Below, in pieces: positions 13,095 through 21,342 of a stretch of 22,304 nt of DNA. The notes below the pieces were generated by a model. The model was not told where the DNA came from and did not search any database. It was given only the letters and a program-made list of their open reading frames with translations. The DNA is taken from the NCBI GenBank assembly GCA_021846685.1, contig JAJZWL010000011.1, forward strand, positions 1 to 22,304. Direction: 5' to 3'. This DNA comes from a bacterium. GTDB lineage: Bacteria; Patescibacteria; Dojkabacteria; JAKAPS01; JAJZLI01. The first letter of the stretch is position 1, and every line of letters starts with the position of its first letter. The translations under genes were made by a program, and so were the position numbers.

Positions 13095-14357
13095 TTAATC
13101 TTTAAATGATATTTTAAAGGTAGTACCTTTATTCAGTTCACTAATAATTTCAATTGTTCCATTCATTTTTTCAATATATTCTTTAACTAAAAATAATCCT
13201 ATTCCTGATCCTTGTTTAGTATTTTTCTCTACATTTGAAGCTCTATAGAATTTTTCAAAAAGATGTGGAATATCCTCTTGAGGAATCCCAATCCCTTGGT
13301 CTTTTATTTCTATAATGCTTTGATTTTTTTCTTTATAAATATTCAATACTATTTGTGTATTTTCTGGAGAATATTTTATTGCATTATCTATTAAATTTCT
13401 TAATATTTCTCCAATTCTATTGACATCTAAATTAACTGTTTGTATGTTGTTATCTATTGAATAAACAATATTGATATTTCTTTCTTTAGCCTTTGGTGAC
13501 ATGGTATCTATGACTTGGGTAATTAAATCTCTTAAATTAATGCTTTCAATTTTAAATTCTATATTTTCAATATTTAAATTTTTTATATTTAACATGTTTT
13601 GAGATAACTGTTCTAATATATTTATATTTGTAAGTATTTTTGAAAATGAATTATTTATATTCTGATCCATATCTTTATTGTATGAATACAGTATTTTTTC
13701 AGTAGATTCTTTTGTTCTTTGAATAGGTAAAATAAGTTCTTTTGATGCTATTTCAAAGAAAGAGTCCTTTTCTTTATTTAATTCTTCATTTTGTATTTTT
13801 AAAGTTACTTCTCTTTTATATTTTTCTGTAAAAGTTCTATATATTGAAAAATAATTGATATTAATTATAGAAGTGAAAACTATACAAGCAAAATATACAA
13901 TAAGATAAAATTTATCTGAAATTGTATAAAGAGATGGATCCATAAATAAAACTGCAATTCCTATTGTAAGAATTAATATATATATAAGAGTTTCTTTTAA
14001 ATTTATGCCTAATATAACTAGTGTAAATATTATTGTAGGTAAGGTAAGAAAAAATAAATAATTTATCTGACCAACAATTAAACTTATTATAAAAATTCCA
14101 GATGTCATGATTATTTCTTCTATATATATTTTTTTATGAAGAGATTTTATAGATATAATGTTATGCCATATATATCCAAAGATAATATAAGACAGTGTAA
14201 TCATAAAATATAATAATATTAAATCGATACTTCTTTTAGTGATAATATTATATGTTTCGAATATAATAAAAAAAGATGTAGCTATTAAATATATAAGTTT
14301 TTCAATAAGTTTATCTATTACTATGTCTTTTTCTGTGTTTTCAATTATATTGTTCAT
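13095..14357 (-). CDS. Histidine-kinase-like protein lacking the phospho-acceptor His
   Basis: A 420-aa protein with the same architecture as its neighbour: about six membrane segments (about 20-170), a linker, a HisKA-like helical region and HATPase_c. The H-box region reads FFEIASKELILPIQRTKES, with Lys206 where the phospho-accepting His should be and Ile for the usual Arg after Glu-Leu. The ATP-binding domain is canonical: N-box NLIDNAIKYS (Asn325), G1 KDQGIGIP (Asp353), F-box FEKFYR and G2 GSGIGL (383-388). It should bind ATP but cannot autophosphorylate on the usual residue. Its ATG overlaps the end of the cysteine desulfurase gene by 17 bp, and the second kinase follows 7 bp downstream, so the three form one operon. 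Confidence 0.9.
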   Translation of the reverse strand: MNNIIENTEKDIVIDKLIEKLIYLIATSFFIIFETYNIITKRSIDLILLYFMITLSYIIFGYIWHNIISIKSLHKKIYIEEIIMTSGIFIISLIVGQINYLFFLTLPTIIFTLVILGINLKETLIYILILTIGIAVLFMDPSLYTISDKFYLIVYFACIVFTSIININYFSIYRTFTEKYKREVTLKIQNEELNKEKDSFFEIASKELILPIQRTKESTEKILYSYNKDMDQNINNSFSKILTNINILEQLSQNMLNIKNLNIENIEFKIESINLRDLITQVIDTMSPKAKERNINIVYSIDNNIQTVNLDVNRIGEILRNLIDNAIKYSPENTQIVLNIYKEKNQSIIEIKDQGIGIPQEDIPHLFEKFYRASNVEKNTKQGSGIGLFLVKEYIEKMNGTIEIISELNKGTTFKISFKD

Positions 14358-15462
14358 TTATTTCTTTTATAATATCTATACTTTTATTTATTTCTGTTAT
14401 TGTATTTTCATGTCCAAGGGTAAATCTCACAGAATGTTTTGCCTCTGTTTCACTTAACCCTATTGCAATTAAAACATGGGATGGTTCTAAGGAGAGGGAA
14501 GAACAAGCTGAACCTGCAGATGCAGCAATTCCTCTGAGGTCTAACTGAATAATCATACTTTCAGAAGTTACATTTTTAAAATAAGCATTAATAAGATGAG
14601 GCATTTTTTCTTTTGCATTAGAATTTATTTTTACACCATCTAGACTTTTTAATTTCTTTTCAAATATATCTCTCAAATATTTTACTTTTTCCTTTCTTTG
14701 CTCTATTTCTGAGGATAGTATCTCTATAGCTTTTGAAAATCCTACTATATTTGCTACATTTTCTGTTCCTCCTCTCATTTTATATTCTTGTGCCCCTCCT
14801 GTTATTAAAGGTTTTATAGGTGTTTCTCTTTTTACATATAGAGCTCCTATACCTTTTGGTCCATTAATTTTATGAGAACCTATAGTCATAAGGTCTATTC
14901 CTAAATTATTTACATTAAGATTTAAATATTTTGTAGCTTGCATAGCATCTGTATGAAAAAGAACTCCCTTGTTATGAGCTATATTACACAAAGAAGTTAT
15001 ATTTTGAATTGTTCCTATTTCTGAATTAGCATAAATGATTGAAACTAATATTGTATCTGGCCTAATGGCATCTTCTAATTCTTTTTCTTGTATTACTCCA
15101 TTTTTGTCAGGATTGAGGTATGTTATTTCAAAATCATCTAATGATTGAACAGTATTAATTATTGAATCATGTTCTATTTTAGTAGTTATTATGTGCCTAC
15201 CTTTGTTTTTCATTGCTTTAGCAATACCTTTAATTGCTAAATTATTACTTTCTGTTCCCCCTGATGTAAATACAATTTCTTGTATATCAGATCCGATATA
15301 ATTAGCTATTGTCTCTCTAGATCTATCAATAGCTCTTCGTGTAGTTTGACCATAATGGTATAATGAACTTGGATTTCCATAAAATTCTGTAAGATATGGG
15401 AGCATATCTTCTACAACTCGATCATCTATTTTTGTTGTTGCAGAATTATCCAAATATATCAT
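14341..15462 (-). CDS. iscS: Cysteine desulfurase (NifS/IscS family)
   Basis: A 373-aa PLP enzyme that removes sulfur from cysteine for Fe-S cluster and tRNA thiolation pathways. Visible features are His98 in TKIEHDSI (ring stacking), Asp172 in FHTDAMQAT, the PLP Lys198 in GSHKINGPKG, and the active Cys320 in AGSACSSLSLEPSHVLIAIG. The N-terminus MIYLDNSATTKI is complete and the length is normal. With the short loop around Cys320 it could be NifS- or IscS-like, so the symbol is by family only. No Fe-S scaffold gene or mnmA is in the window. It is the first gene of the operon that continues with the two kinases, and is divergent from the N/Q-rich protein gene. Confidence 0.93.
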   Translation of the reverse strand: MIYLDNSATTKIDDRVVEDMLPYLTEFYGNPSSLYHYGQTTRRAIDRSRETIANYIGSDIQEIVFTSGGTESNNLAIKGIAKAMKNKGRHIITTKIEHDSIINTVQSLDDFEITYLNPDKNGVIQEKELEDAIRPDTILVSIIYANSEIGTIQNITSLCNIAHNKGVLFHTDAMQATKYLNLNVNNLGIDLMTIGSHKINGPKGIGALYVKRETPIKPLITGGAQEYKMRGGTENVANIVGFSKAIEILSSEIEQRKEKVKYLRDIFEKKLKSLDGVKINSNAKEKMPHLINAYFKNVTSESMIIQLDLRGIAASAGSACSSLSLEPSHVLIAIGLSETEAKHSVRFTLGHENTITEINKSIDIIKEINEQYN

Positions 15463-15530
15463 TATGCCTTTTATTTTATATTAAAATATTATAATATAGA
15501 AGTATTATTCTATTTAAAATCGATTTTATT

Positions 15531-16784
15531 ATGAATGACAATAATATTCCTCCTAATCAGAATTTTCAAATTCCAGTAGATAATAATGATGCTCAGTCAA
15601 ATTTAGAGACTCCTGTCAATACTGATGCATCTAATCAAACTAATCAAGTTAACCAATTTGATCAATCTAATCAAGGGACAGTTCCTCCAGTAGATGTTAA
15701 TTCTAGTTTAAACAATAGTAATACTTATATCCCAAGTACTCCTGTCAATACTGATGCATCTAATCAAACTAATCAAGTTAACCAATTTGATCAATCTAAT
15801 CAAGGGACAGTTCCTCCAGTAGATGCTAATTCTAGTTCAAACAATAGTAATACTTATATTCCAAATACACCTATTAATCCTGATGTATCTTCTCAAACTA
15901 ACCAAGTTAACCAATTTGATCAATCTAATCAAGGAACTCCAGTAGATTCTAATTCTGGTTCAAGTAATGTAAATAATATAAATGTTACTAATCCATATGA
16001 TTTTGTTTTAGAGAATAGTAATCCATTTATTACTTCTAAAGATAATCCTTTAAGTGATATAAATAATTCTGATATTAATCAAAATATAAATAAAGATACT
16101 TTATTAAATGATACTAATCCTAATCCTAACACGAATTTTCAATCAACTGGATTAAACCCAACAGTGCAGGATCAAGTTTATCAAAATCCTACTGTTTCTT
16201 CTGATCCTATAATAAATCAAAGCCAACAATATAATAATAATCCTTATGATTCTATTGGAACTCAGGCAAATACTGGATTAAATCAAAGTTATAATCAACA
16301 ACAGCCCCCTACAGATAATGCTGCTTTTAATTCTCAACAGACACCTAGTATAAATAATATGAGTGATCCTAGTATGAATACTAATAACTCTACTACAGAG
16401 GTATATTCCGATCCTAGTATTGGAAATGTAAATCCAGTGAATGATGTGAAGATTGACGATAAAGGAGAAGATTTTTTGAATGTTCTTTCTTATGTTCTTT
16501 TTATTAATTTATTTATGATAATCCTTGCATTTTTAAAGAAAGACAAATTTTTAAAATTCAATTCTATACAAGGATTCTTTTTTGATACTGTATTTTTAAT
16601 TTTATTTCTTGTATTTAGTTTTTTATCACATGCATTTGCTTCTATTTTTTTGATTTTCCTTATTTTAGAGGTAATAGTTTTTACTCTTTGGATTTTATTT
16701 TCTATATTTTTAATGTATAAAGCATACAATGGTGATAAATTCAGCTTTATATTTTTCGGATCTATTGCTAAGGCATTTGAATAG
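15531..16784 (+). CDS. N/Q-rich repeat protein with C-terminal membrane domain
   Basis: A 417-aa protein in two parts. Residues 1 to about 310 are low-complexity, dominated by Asn, Gln, Ser, Pro and Asp, with a 43-residue unit (TPVNTDASNQTNQVNQFDQS followed by NQGTVPPVD) repeated about 2.7 times near 27-144. The C-terminal part (about 318-417) has three to four membrane segments with a short KFNSIQGFFFD loop, resembling DUF4870/Tic20-like membrane domains such as the protein at 2265-2606. There is no signal peptide, so the disordered part probably lies in the cytoplasm. The N/Q composition is prion-like. No enzymatic motif is seen and the function is unknown. A TAAAAT box (15515-15520) lies 10 bp before the ATG. 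Confidence 0.8.
   Translation: MNDNNIPPNQNFQIPVDNNDAQSNLETPVNTDASNQTNQVNQFDQSNQGTVPPVDVNSSLNNSNTYIPSTPVNTDASNQTNQVNQFDQSNQGTVPPVDANSSSNNSNTYIPNTPINPDVSSQTNQVNQFDQSNQGTPVDSNSGSSNVNNINVTNPYDFVLENSNPFITSKDNPLSDINNSDINQNINKDTLLNDTNPNPNTNFQSTGLNPTVQDQVYQNPTVSSDPIINQSQQYNNNPYDSIGTQANTGLNQSYNQQQPPTDNAAFNSQQTPSINNMSDPSMNTNNSTTEVYSDPSIGNVNPVNDVKIDDKGEDFLNVLSYVLFINLFMIILAFLKKDKFLKFNSIQGFFFDTVFLILFLVFSFLSHAFASIFLIFLILEVIVFTLWILFSIFLMYKAYNGDKFSFIFFGSIAKAFE
15609..15962 (+). repeat. 129-bp tandem repeat inside the N/Q-rich gene (about 2.7 units)
   Basis: Units start at 15609, 15738 and 15867 (period 129 bp, 43 codons). The first two are nearly identical in DNA, and the third is diverged and incomplete. 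The period keeps the reading frame, so unit number can change without breaking the protein. Confidence 0.9.
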
Positions 16785-16822
16785 GGACTTTATTGTCTTA
16801 TGATGTATAATGTTACAATCTT

Positions 16823-16895
16823 GGCGACGTATCCGAGTTGGTCCAGGAGACGGTCTGCAAAACCGTATACGTGGGTTCGAATCCCATCGTCGTCT
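16823..16895 (+). tRNA. tRNA-Cys (GCA)
   Basis: A 73-nt cloverleaf: acceptor GGCGACG/CGTCGTC with discriminator T (U73, a known cysteine identity element), anticodon stem ACGGT/ACCGT, loop CTGCAAA with GCA at 16857-16859, and T-arm GTGGG-TTCGAAT-CCCAT. CCA is not encoded. A TATAAT lies at 16806-16811. alaS starts 17 bp after its end. Confidence 0.96.
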
Positions 16896-16912
16896 ATAAT
16901 GTATAAATAATA

Positions 16913-18997
16913 ATGAAATCAAAAGATATAAGAGAAAAATTTATTAAATTTTTTACTTTAAATGGTCACGAAAGATTTAACTCATCTTCTTTAGTACCTG
17001 ATGATGAAACACTTCTTTTTACTACAGCTGGAATGGTCCAACTGGTGCCATACCTATTAAGGGAAAAGGATATAGACTTTAAAAGGGTATGTTCAACTCA
17101 AAAAAGCTTTAGAACTAGTGATATAGAGAATGTAGGAAATGATGGGAGACATTTAACTTTTTTTGAGATGTTAGGTTCTTGGTCATTTGGCGATTATTAC
17201 AAAGAAGAAGCTATTGAGCTTGCATTTGATCTTTTAACTAAAGAATTTAAACTTCCAAAAGATAAATTATGGGTCACAATTTTTAAAGGTAATAAAAATA
17301 TTCCAAGAGACAGTGAGTCCTATATTCATTGGCAAAAATTGGGATTTTCATCTAATAGGATTATAGAATTAGAAGAGGATAATTTCTGGGGTCCAACTTC
17401 AGAAGAAGGTCCTTGTGGTCCATCTACTGAAATTTATTATGATCAAGGAAATAGTGTCTGCAATAAAGATATGTATTCTTGTTGTAAAAATAATAAATGT
17501 ATCCCAGGATGCGATTGTGATAGATATCTAGAAATTTGGAATGCGGGTGTTTTTATGGAATATTTCAAAAATTCATCAGGGGTGTTTTCTAAGTTACCGT
17601 TTACGAATGTAGATACAGGTGCTGGATTAGAAAGACTGTCTATGGTATTGCAAAATAAGACTTCTGTTTTCGAAACAGATTTATTTTCTTCAATTATAGA
17701 TATTATAAGAAATGATTCTTCAAATTTTAATATTAATAGTGCAAATTTAGTCGCAGATCATATAAAAGCTATTGTTTTTTTAGTATTAGATGGAGTATTG
17801 CCTTCAAATGAACATCGTGGATATATTCTAAGAAGAATTACTAGAAGATTATTTTATAATATTACGATTTTAGGTTATCAGGATAATCTTTGTTTAAATT
17901 TGGTAGAGGAAGTTTTGAGTATATATGAAGGTATATATTTTGAGAAATCTGATAGAAATTCTAATTTAGAGAAAGTTTTAAAAGTAATTAAAGAGGAAGA
18001 TATTATATATTCAAATACTGTATTAAAGGGGATTAAAAATTTAGAAAAATTAATAGATAAAGGTAAAATTTCTGGAGAAGATTTATTTAAGCTTCATGAT
18101 ACATATGGTCTTAATATTGATATGTCTAAAGATATTTTATTGTCTAGGGGATTAGATTTTGATGAAAAAGGTTTTAATGACAAAATGAAACAACAGCAAG
18201 AAAGATCTAGAATGAATTCATCTTTTAGTCTTGGAAAATCTGTGGAAAAAGATTTTTCAGAGTATCCAAAAACAGAATTTTTAGGATATGATATTCTTTC
18301 TTTAATGGGTGCGGAAGTATTATATGCAGAAGAAAATGATGGAGAAATTATTTTTATTTTAAATAAAACAACATTTTATGCTGAAGGAGGAGGACAGATA
18401 GGAGATAGTGGTAAGGTTATGGGTAATAATCTAGAGGTAGCTGTTTCTAATGTTAAGAAAACTAAATTAGGAGTATATCTTCACTTTGGTAAATTACTAA
18501 AGGGTAAAATGAAAGAAGGGGATATAGTTAATTGTTATGTTGACAAAGGAAAAAGAGAAAATACTTCTTTTAATCATACTGCAGTACATTTACTTAATAA
18601 AGCAATGAAAATAGTTTTGGGTGATACAGTCAGTCAAAAAGGTGCCTTTATAGATTCTGATAGAATAAGATTTGATTTTAATTTAGATAGAGCTTTGAGT
18701 AGTGAAGAAATAGAAAAAATAGAAGATATTGTTAATGAAAATATATCTAAAAATGAAAATATTCAAATTTTAGAAAAAAACTTTGATGAGGTAAAAAAAA
18801 TGGGGATAGATCTTGCATTTGAAGATAGATACGATAAAACTGTTAAATTGAGAGTTGTAAAGATTGGAGATTTTTCTATAGAACTTTGTGGAGGGACTCA
18901 CTTCGGAAATACTGGAAAAATTGGAAAATTTAAAATAGTAAAACAGGAGAGTGCCTCAAAAGGTATAAGAAGAATAAGAGCTATTTTAGAGAAATAA
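16913..18997 (+). CDS. alaS: Alanyl-tRNA synthetase without the C-Ala domain
   Basis: A 694-aa class II synthetase. The N-terminus (IREKFIKFFTLNGHERFNSS...LLFTTAGM) and motif 2 region RTSDIENVGNDGRHLTFFEM are canonical. A Cys-rich segment follows EEGPCGPSTEIYYD (Cys183 to Cys202, containing PGCDCDRYLEIWN). The editing domain is present with HTAVH (555-559) and CGGTH (659-663), plus EGGGQIGDSG (491-500). The protein ends at GIRRIRAILEK, the normal end of the editing domain, whereas typical bacterial AlaRS (about 870 aa) continues with an oligomerisation coil and DHHA1/C-Ala domain. The stop is followed 2 bp later by ruvX, so this appears to be a natural short form. No Shine-Dalgarno sequence precedes the ATG. 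Confidence 0.95.
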   Translation: MKSKDIREKFIKFFTLNGHERFNSSSLVPDDETLLFTTAGMVQLVPYLLREKDIDFKRVCSTQKSFRTSDIENVGNDGRHLTFFEMLGSWSFGDYYKEEAIELAFDLLTKEFKLPKDKLWVTIFKGNKNIPRDSESYIHWQKLGFSSNRIIELEEDNFWGPTSEEGPCGPSTEIYYDQGNSVCNKDMYSCCKNNKCIPGCDCDRYLEIWNAGVFMEYFKNSSGVFSKLPFTNVDTGAGLERLSMVLQNKTSVFETDLFSSIIDIIRNDSSNFNINSANLVADHIKAIVFLVLDGVLPSNEHRGYILRRITRRLFYNITILGYQDNLCLNLVEEVLSIYEGIYFEKSDRNSNLEKVLKVIKEEDIIYSNTVLKGIKNLEKLIDKGKISGEDLFKLHDTYGLNIDMSKDILLSRGLDFDEKGFNDKMKQQQERSRMNSSFSLGKSVEKDFSEYPKTEFLGYDILSLMGAEVLYAEENDGEIIFILNKTTFYAEGGGQIGDSGKVMGNNLEVAVSNVKKTKLGVYLHFGKLLKGKMKEGDIVNCYVDKGKRENTSFNHTAVHLLNKAMKIVLGDTVSQKGAFIDSDRIRFDFNLDRALSSEEIEKIEDIVNENISKNENIQILEKNFDEVKKMGIDLAFEDRYDKTVKLRVVKIGDFSIELCGGTHFGNTGKIGKFKIVKQESASKGIRRIRAILEK

Positions 18998-18999
18998 AT

Positions 19000-19398
19000 A
19001 TGGCATATATCTTGGGTATAGATTATGGAGCAAAATATATCGGAATAGCTTTGTCTGATAAAAAAGGAATTTACTCGGCTCCATATGCATTAAAATTAAA
19101 TAATAAAGAATTCTTATCTTATTTTAATGAATTATTGCAAGAATATTCAATAGAAACTGTAGTAATAGGGAATCCTTTAAATATTCAAGGAGAGGATAGT
19201 AGTTACTCTTTAGAAATTAAAAATTTTATATCTCAATTTAATGAAAGTGAGTTAAAATTTGTTTTATGGAATGAAACTTTAACTTCAGATCAAGCAAGTC
19301 AGTATTTATCTAAAAAGAAAAAAAGAATAGATGATATAGCTGCAAATATTATATTACAAGAATATCTTGATTTTGCAAATCTTGATATTACGAAATAA
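19000..19398 (+). CDS. ruvX: RuvX/YqgF-family putative pre-16S rRNA nuclease
   Basis: A 132-aa RNase H-fold protein. YILGIDYGAKYIGIALSD carries the first catalytic Asp, VVIGNPLNIQGE is the family's second strand motif, WNETLTSDQA provides the conserved Glu, and IDDIAANIILQEYLD holds the last catalytic Asp residues. The family processes the 5' end of 16S rRNA. It lies 2 bp after alaS and 3 bp before mltG, a common grouping in bacteria. Confidence 0.92.
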   Translation: MAYILGIDYGAKYIGIALSDKKGIYSAPYALKLNNKEFLSYFNELLQEYSIETVVIGNPLNIQGEDSSYSLEIKNFISQFNESELKFVLWNETLTSDQASQYLSKKKKRIDDIAANIILQEYLDFANLDITK

Positions 19399-19401
19399 CT
19401 T

Positions 19402-20457
19402 ATGAAAAAGATAAAAATAATTATATTTATATCTGCTTTTATACTCTTTATTATATTAGGAATAATATTTTGGTATGAATTAAATATAAATTTCAAAATA
19501 AATGCTAAATCTGGTTATGTTAAATTCCAAATACTTCCAAATCAAAAAATGGGAATTATATTAGATAATTTAAAAAAAGAAAAATTAATATCATCTACAA
19601 GTGCAGCATATATTTATTTGAATATACAAAAACCTTTATTTAGTTTTTATCCAGGAGAATATAGATTGTATAATGGAGAAAATTTACCTGCTTTATTGAA
19701 TACTTTTAATAAAGGTCCTTTTTATAAAATTATCTATATTCCATCAGGATTAAGAATTGCAGAGGAAGCTAATGTTATTAGGAATGAATTAAGTGTTACA
19801 AACAAGCAGTATAAATTTTCTAGATCAAATTTTAGATTAATTGCACATAAAACTTTTAGAAATTATTATAATTATTCATTTTTAAGTTATATTCCTTCTC
19901 AAGGGACTTTAGAAGGTTTTCTATATCCAGGATATTATACAGTGCCTTTAAACGCTAATGCTAAATATATTATAGGAAAAGAATTGTCTTCATTTGAGAA
20001 TAATATATTTTTAAAATATAAATCCTTATTAATAGCTAATACAAACAATTTATCTTTTTATCAAAATATGGTGATAGCCTCAATTGTAAGAAGAGAAACT
20101 TTATATAATCAGGGTAAATCGATAGTAGCTAATATCTTTATCAGAAGATATTTTTTAGGAATTCCTCTGGGTTCTGATGCTACAGTGCAATATGCCTTAG
20201 GTTTTGATCAATCTGAGGGAAAATGGTGGAGAACAAATATTACATTGAGTGATTTAAATATCAAGTCTCCATATAATACAAGACTTTATAAAGGGATTCC
20301 TCCAACACCAATTTGTTCTCCTGGTATAAATTCTATATTAGCAACTTTTAAATCAACCCCTAATGACTATCTTTTCTTTTTGGCAGGAAAAAACGGAAAA
20401 TTACATTTTGCTAGGACTCTTACAGGACAGAATGCTAATATTGCAAAGTACTTGTAA
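19402..20457 (+). CDS. mltG: Endolytic murein transglycosylase MltG (YceG family)
   Basis: A 351-aa membrane-anchored protein: one N-terminal membrane segment (about 6-25), a LysM-like region (FQILPNQKMGIILDNLKKE), then the catalytic domain with GTLEGFLYPGYYTVP (168-182), IASIVRRET (225-233), GSDATVQYALG (257-267) and SPYNTRLYKGIPPTPICSPG (289-308). The family cleaves nascent peptidoglycan strands outside the membrane. Glu232 aligns with the second Glu of the usual ASI-[I/V]-E-K-E motif, the catalytic residue (E218) in the E. coli protein, and is retained. The first Glu is Arg230 here, a departure from the usual pattern. It follows ruvX by 3 bp. Confidence 0.92.
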   Translation: MKKIKIIIFISAFILFIILGIIFWYELNINFKINAKSGYVKFQILPNQKMGIILDNLKKEKLISSTSAAYIYLNIQKPLFSFYPGEYRLYNGENLPALLNTFNKGPFYKIIYIPSGLRIAEEANVIRNELSVTNKQYKFSRSNFRLIAHKTFRNYYNYSFLSYIPSQGTLEGFLYPGYYTVPLNANAKYIIGKELSSFENNIFLKYKSLLIANTNNLSFYQNMVIASIVRRETLYNQGKSIVANIFIRRYFLGIPLGSDATVQYALGFDQSEGKWWRTNITLSDLNIKSPYNTRLYKGIPPTPICSPGINSILATFKSTPNDYLFFLAGKNGKLHFARTLTGQNANIAKYL

Positions 20458-20458
20458 T

Positions 20459-20484
20459 GTATATAATAATTAATTATTATATAC
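20459..20484. repeat. 26-bp perfect AT-rich palindrome between mltG and the next gene
   Basis: A perfect inverted repeat centred on AATTAATT, 13 bp on each side with an outer G-C pair, starting 2 bp after the mltG stop and ending 6 bp before the next ATG. There is no T-run after it. It may be an operon-internal hairpin, weak terminator or symmetrical promoter element (it contains TATAAT on both strands). Confidence 0.55.
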
Positions 20485-20490
20485 GTAGTT

Positions 20491-21339
20491 ATGAGTAATA
20501 AAAAAAAATTGATCATATTACTAGGTATAATAGGGATTCTTTTAATTGTAGTGTTTCTTCTAGTATATAGATTCTTTTATATTAATACCAATTATGTAGT
20601 TGGTATTAATGGAAATAATTATACCTCTGTTGACATTTTAAATTATAAATGTAATTTTGAAAATTATAATAGTACTGATAAAAAGTGCTTGAAATATACT
20701 AGTAATGATGTTAGTAATTTTATAGTATTTAAAGAGAGCTCTCTTTATTTAAAATCACTGAATAAATATCCTTCATCTAGTATTATTAAAAATATCAATG
20801 GTTATAAAAATTCCCCTAATAATATAAAAAATATTATATATGATTATTATCTGAATTTAACTGTTAAATCAGATATGAAAAAATTATTAGAAAAAAGATT
20901 CAATGGATTTATATTTATGGGTATATTCCCTAAGAATAATGATTCTACTTCTATACAATTATTTAAATCTATTTATAATAAAGTTGTAGGAATTAAAAAT
21001 TATAAAAAATCTGAAAATTATCTAAAGTCAAAATTAAATACAGAATTTAGTATTATAAATTATTCTAATTTAGACAGTAATAATATTAGCAGTGATACAA
21101 GCATAAATCCTACATTGTTTAATAATATAAGAAAAGAAATATTCGCCTTAAAATCAGGAATTGTTTCAAATTATTATGTTCATAACTATACTTTCTGTGG
21201 TCGGGGATGTAATTCATCTAGTAAAGAGAATTTTATAACATATTATTTTATTTATAATAATTCTATAACAGGAATATATCCTAATTATAATAGTCTTATT
21301 ATGAGTTTAGATAAAAAATATAATTTAGTATATTATTAG
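20491..21339 (+). CDS. Membrane-anchored extracytoplasmic protein, possibly foldase-like
   Basis: A 282-aa protein with a short basic N-terminus, one membrane segment (LIILLGIIGILLIVVFLLVY, about 7-27) and an Asn/Lys/Ser-rich outside domain. The stretch VVGINGNNYTSVDILNYKC after the membrane resembles the opening of SurA/PrsA-type chaperone domains, and EIFALKSGIVSNYYVHNYTF resembles the parvulin pattern in which L-K-x-G precedes a strand. No parvulin catalytic set can be identified, so the foldase idea is inference at low confidence. Several Cys (CNF, KKCLK, CGRGC) could form disulfides. It is placed in the alaS-ruvX-mltG run and followed after 3 bp by a secreted protein. Confidence 0.65.
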   Translation: MSNKKKLIILLGIIGILLIVVFLLVYRFFYINTNYVVGINGNNYTSVDILNYKCNFENYNSTDKKCLKYTSNDVSNFIVFKESSLYLKSLNKYPSSSIIKNINGYKNSPNNIKNIIYDYYLNLTVKSDMKKLLEKRFNGFIFMGIFPKNNDSTSIQLFKSIYNKVVGIKNYKKSENYLKSKLNTEFSIINYSNLDSNNISSDTSINPTLFNNIRKEIFALKSGIVSNYYVHNYTFCGRGCNSSSKENFITYYFIYNNSITGIYPNYNSLIMSLDKKYNLVYY

Positions 21340-21342
21340 AGT

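Noticed and set aside
16710..16922. 70-codon minus-strand frame
   Set aside because: It runs through the tRNA-Cys gene in antisense, so its codons are explained by the tRNA.
20225..20240. MltG as catalytically dead because Arg230 replaces a Glu of the EKE motif
   Set aside because: The second Glu of that motif, which corresponds to E218 of E. coli MltG, is present as Glu232.
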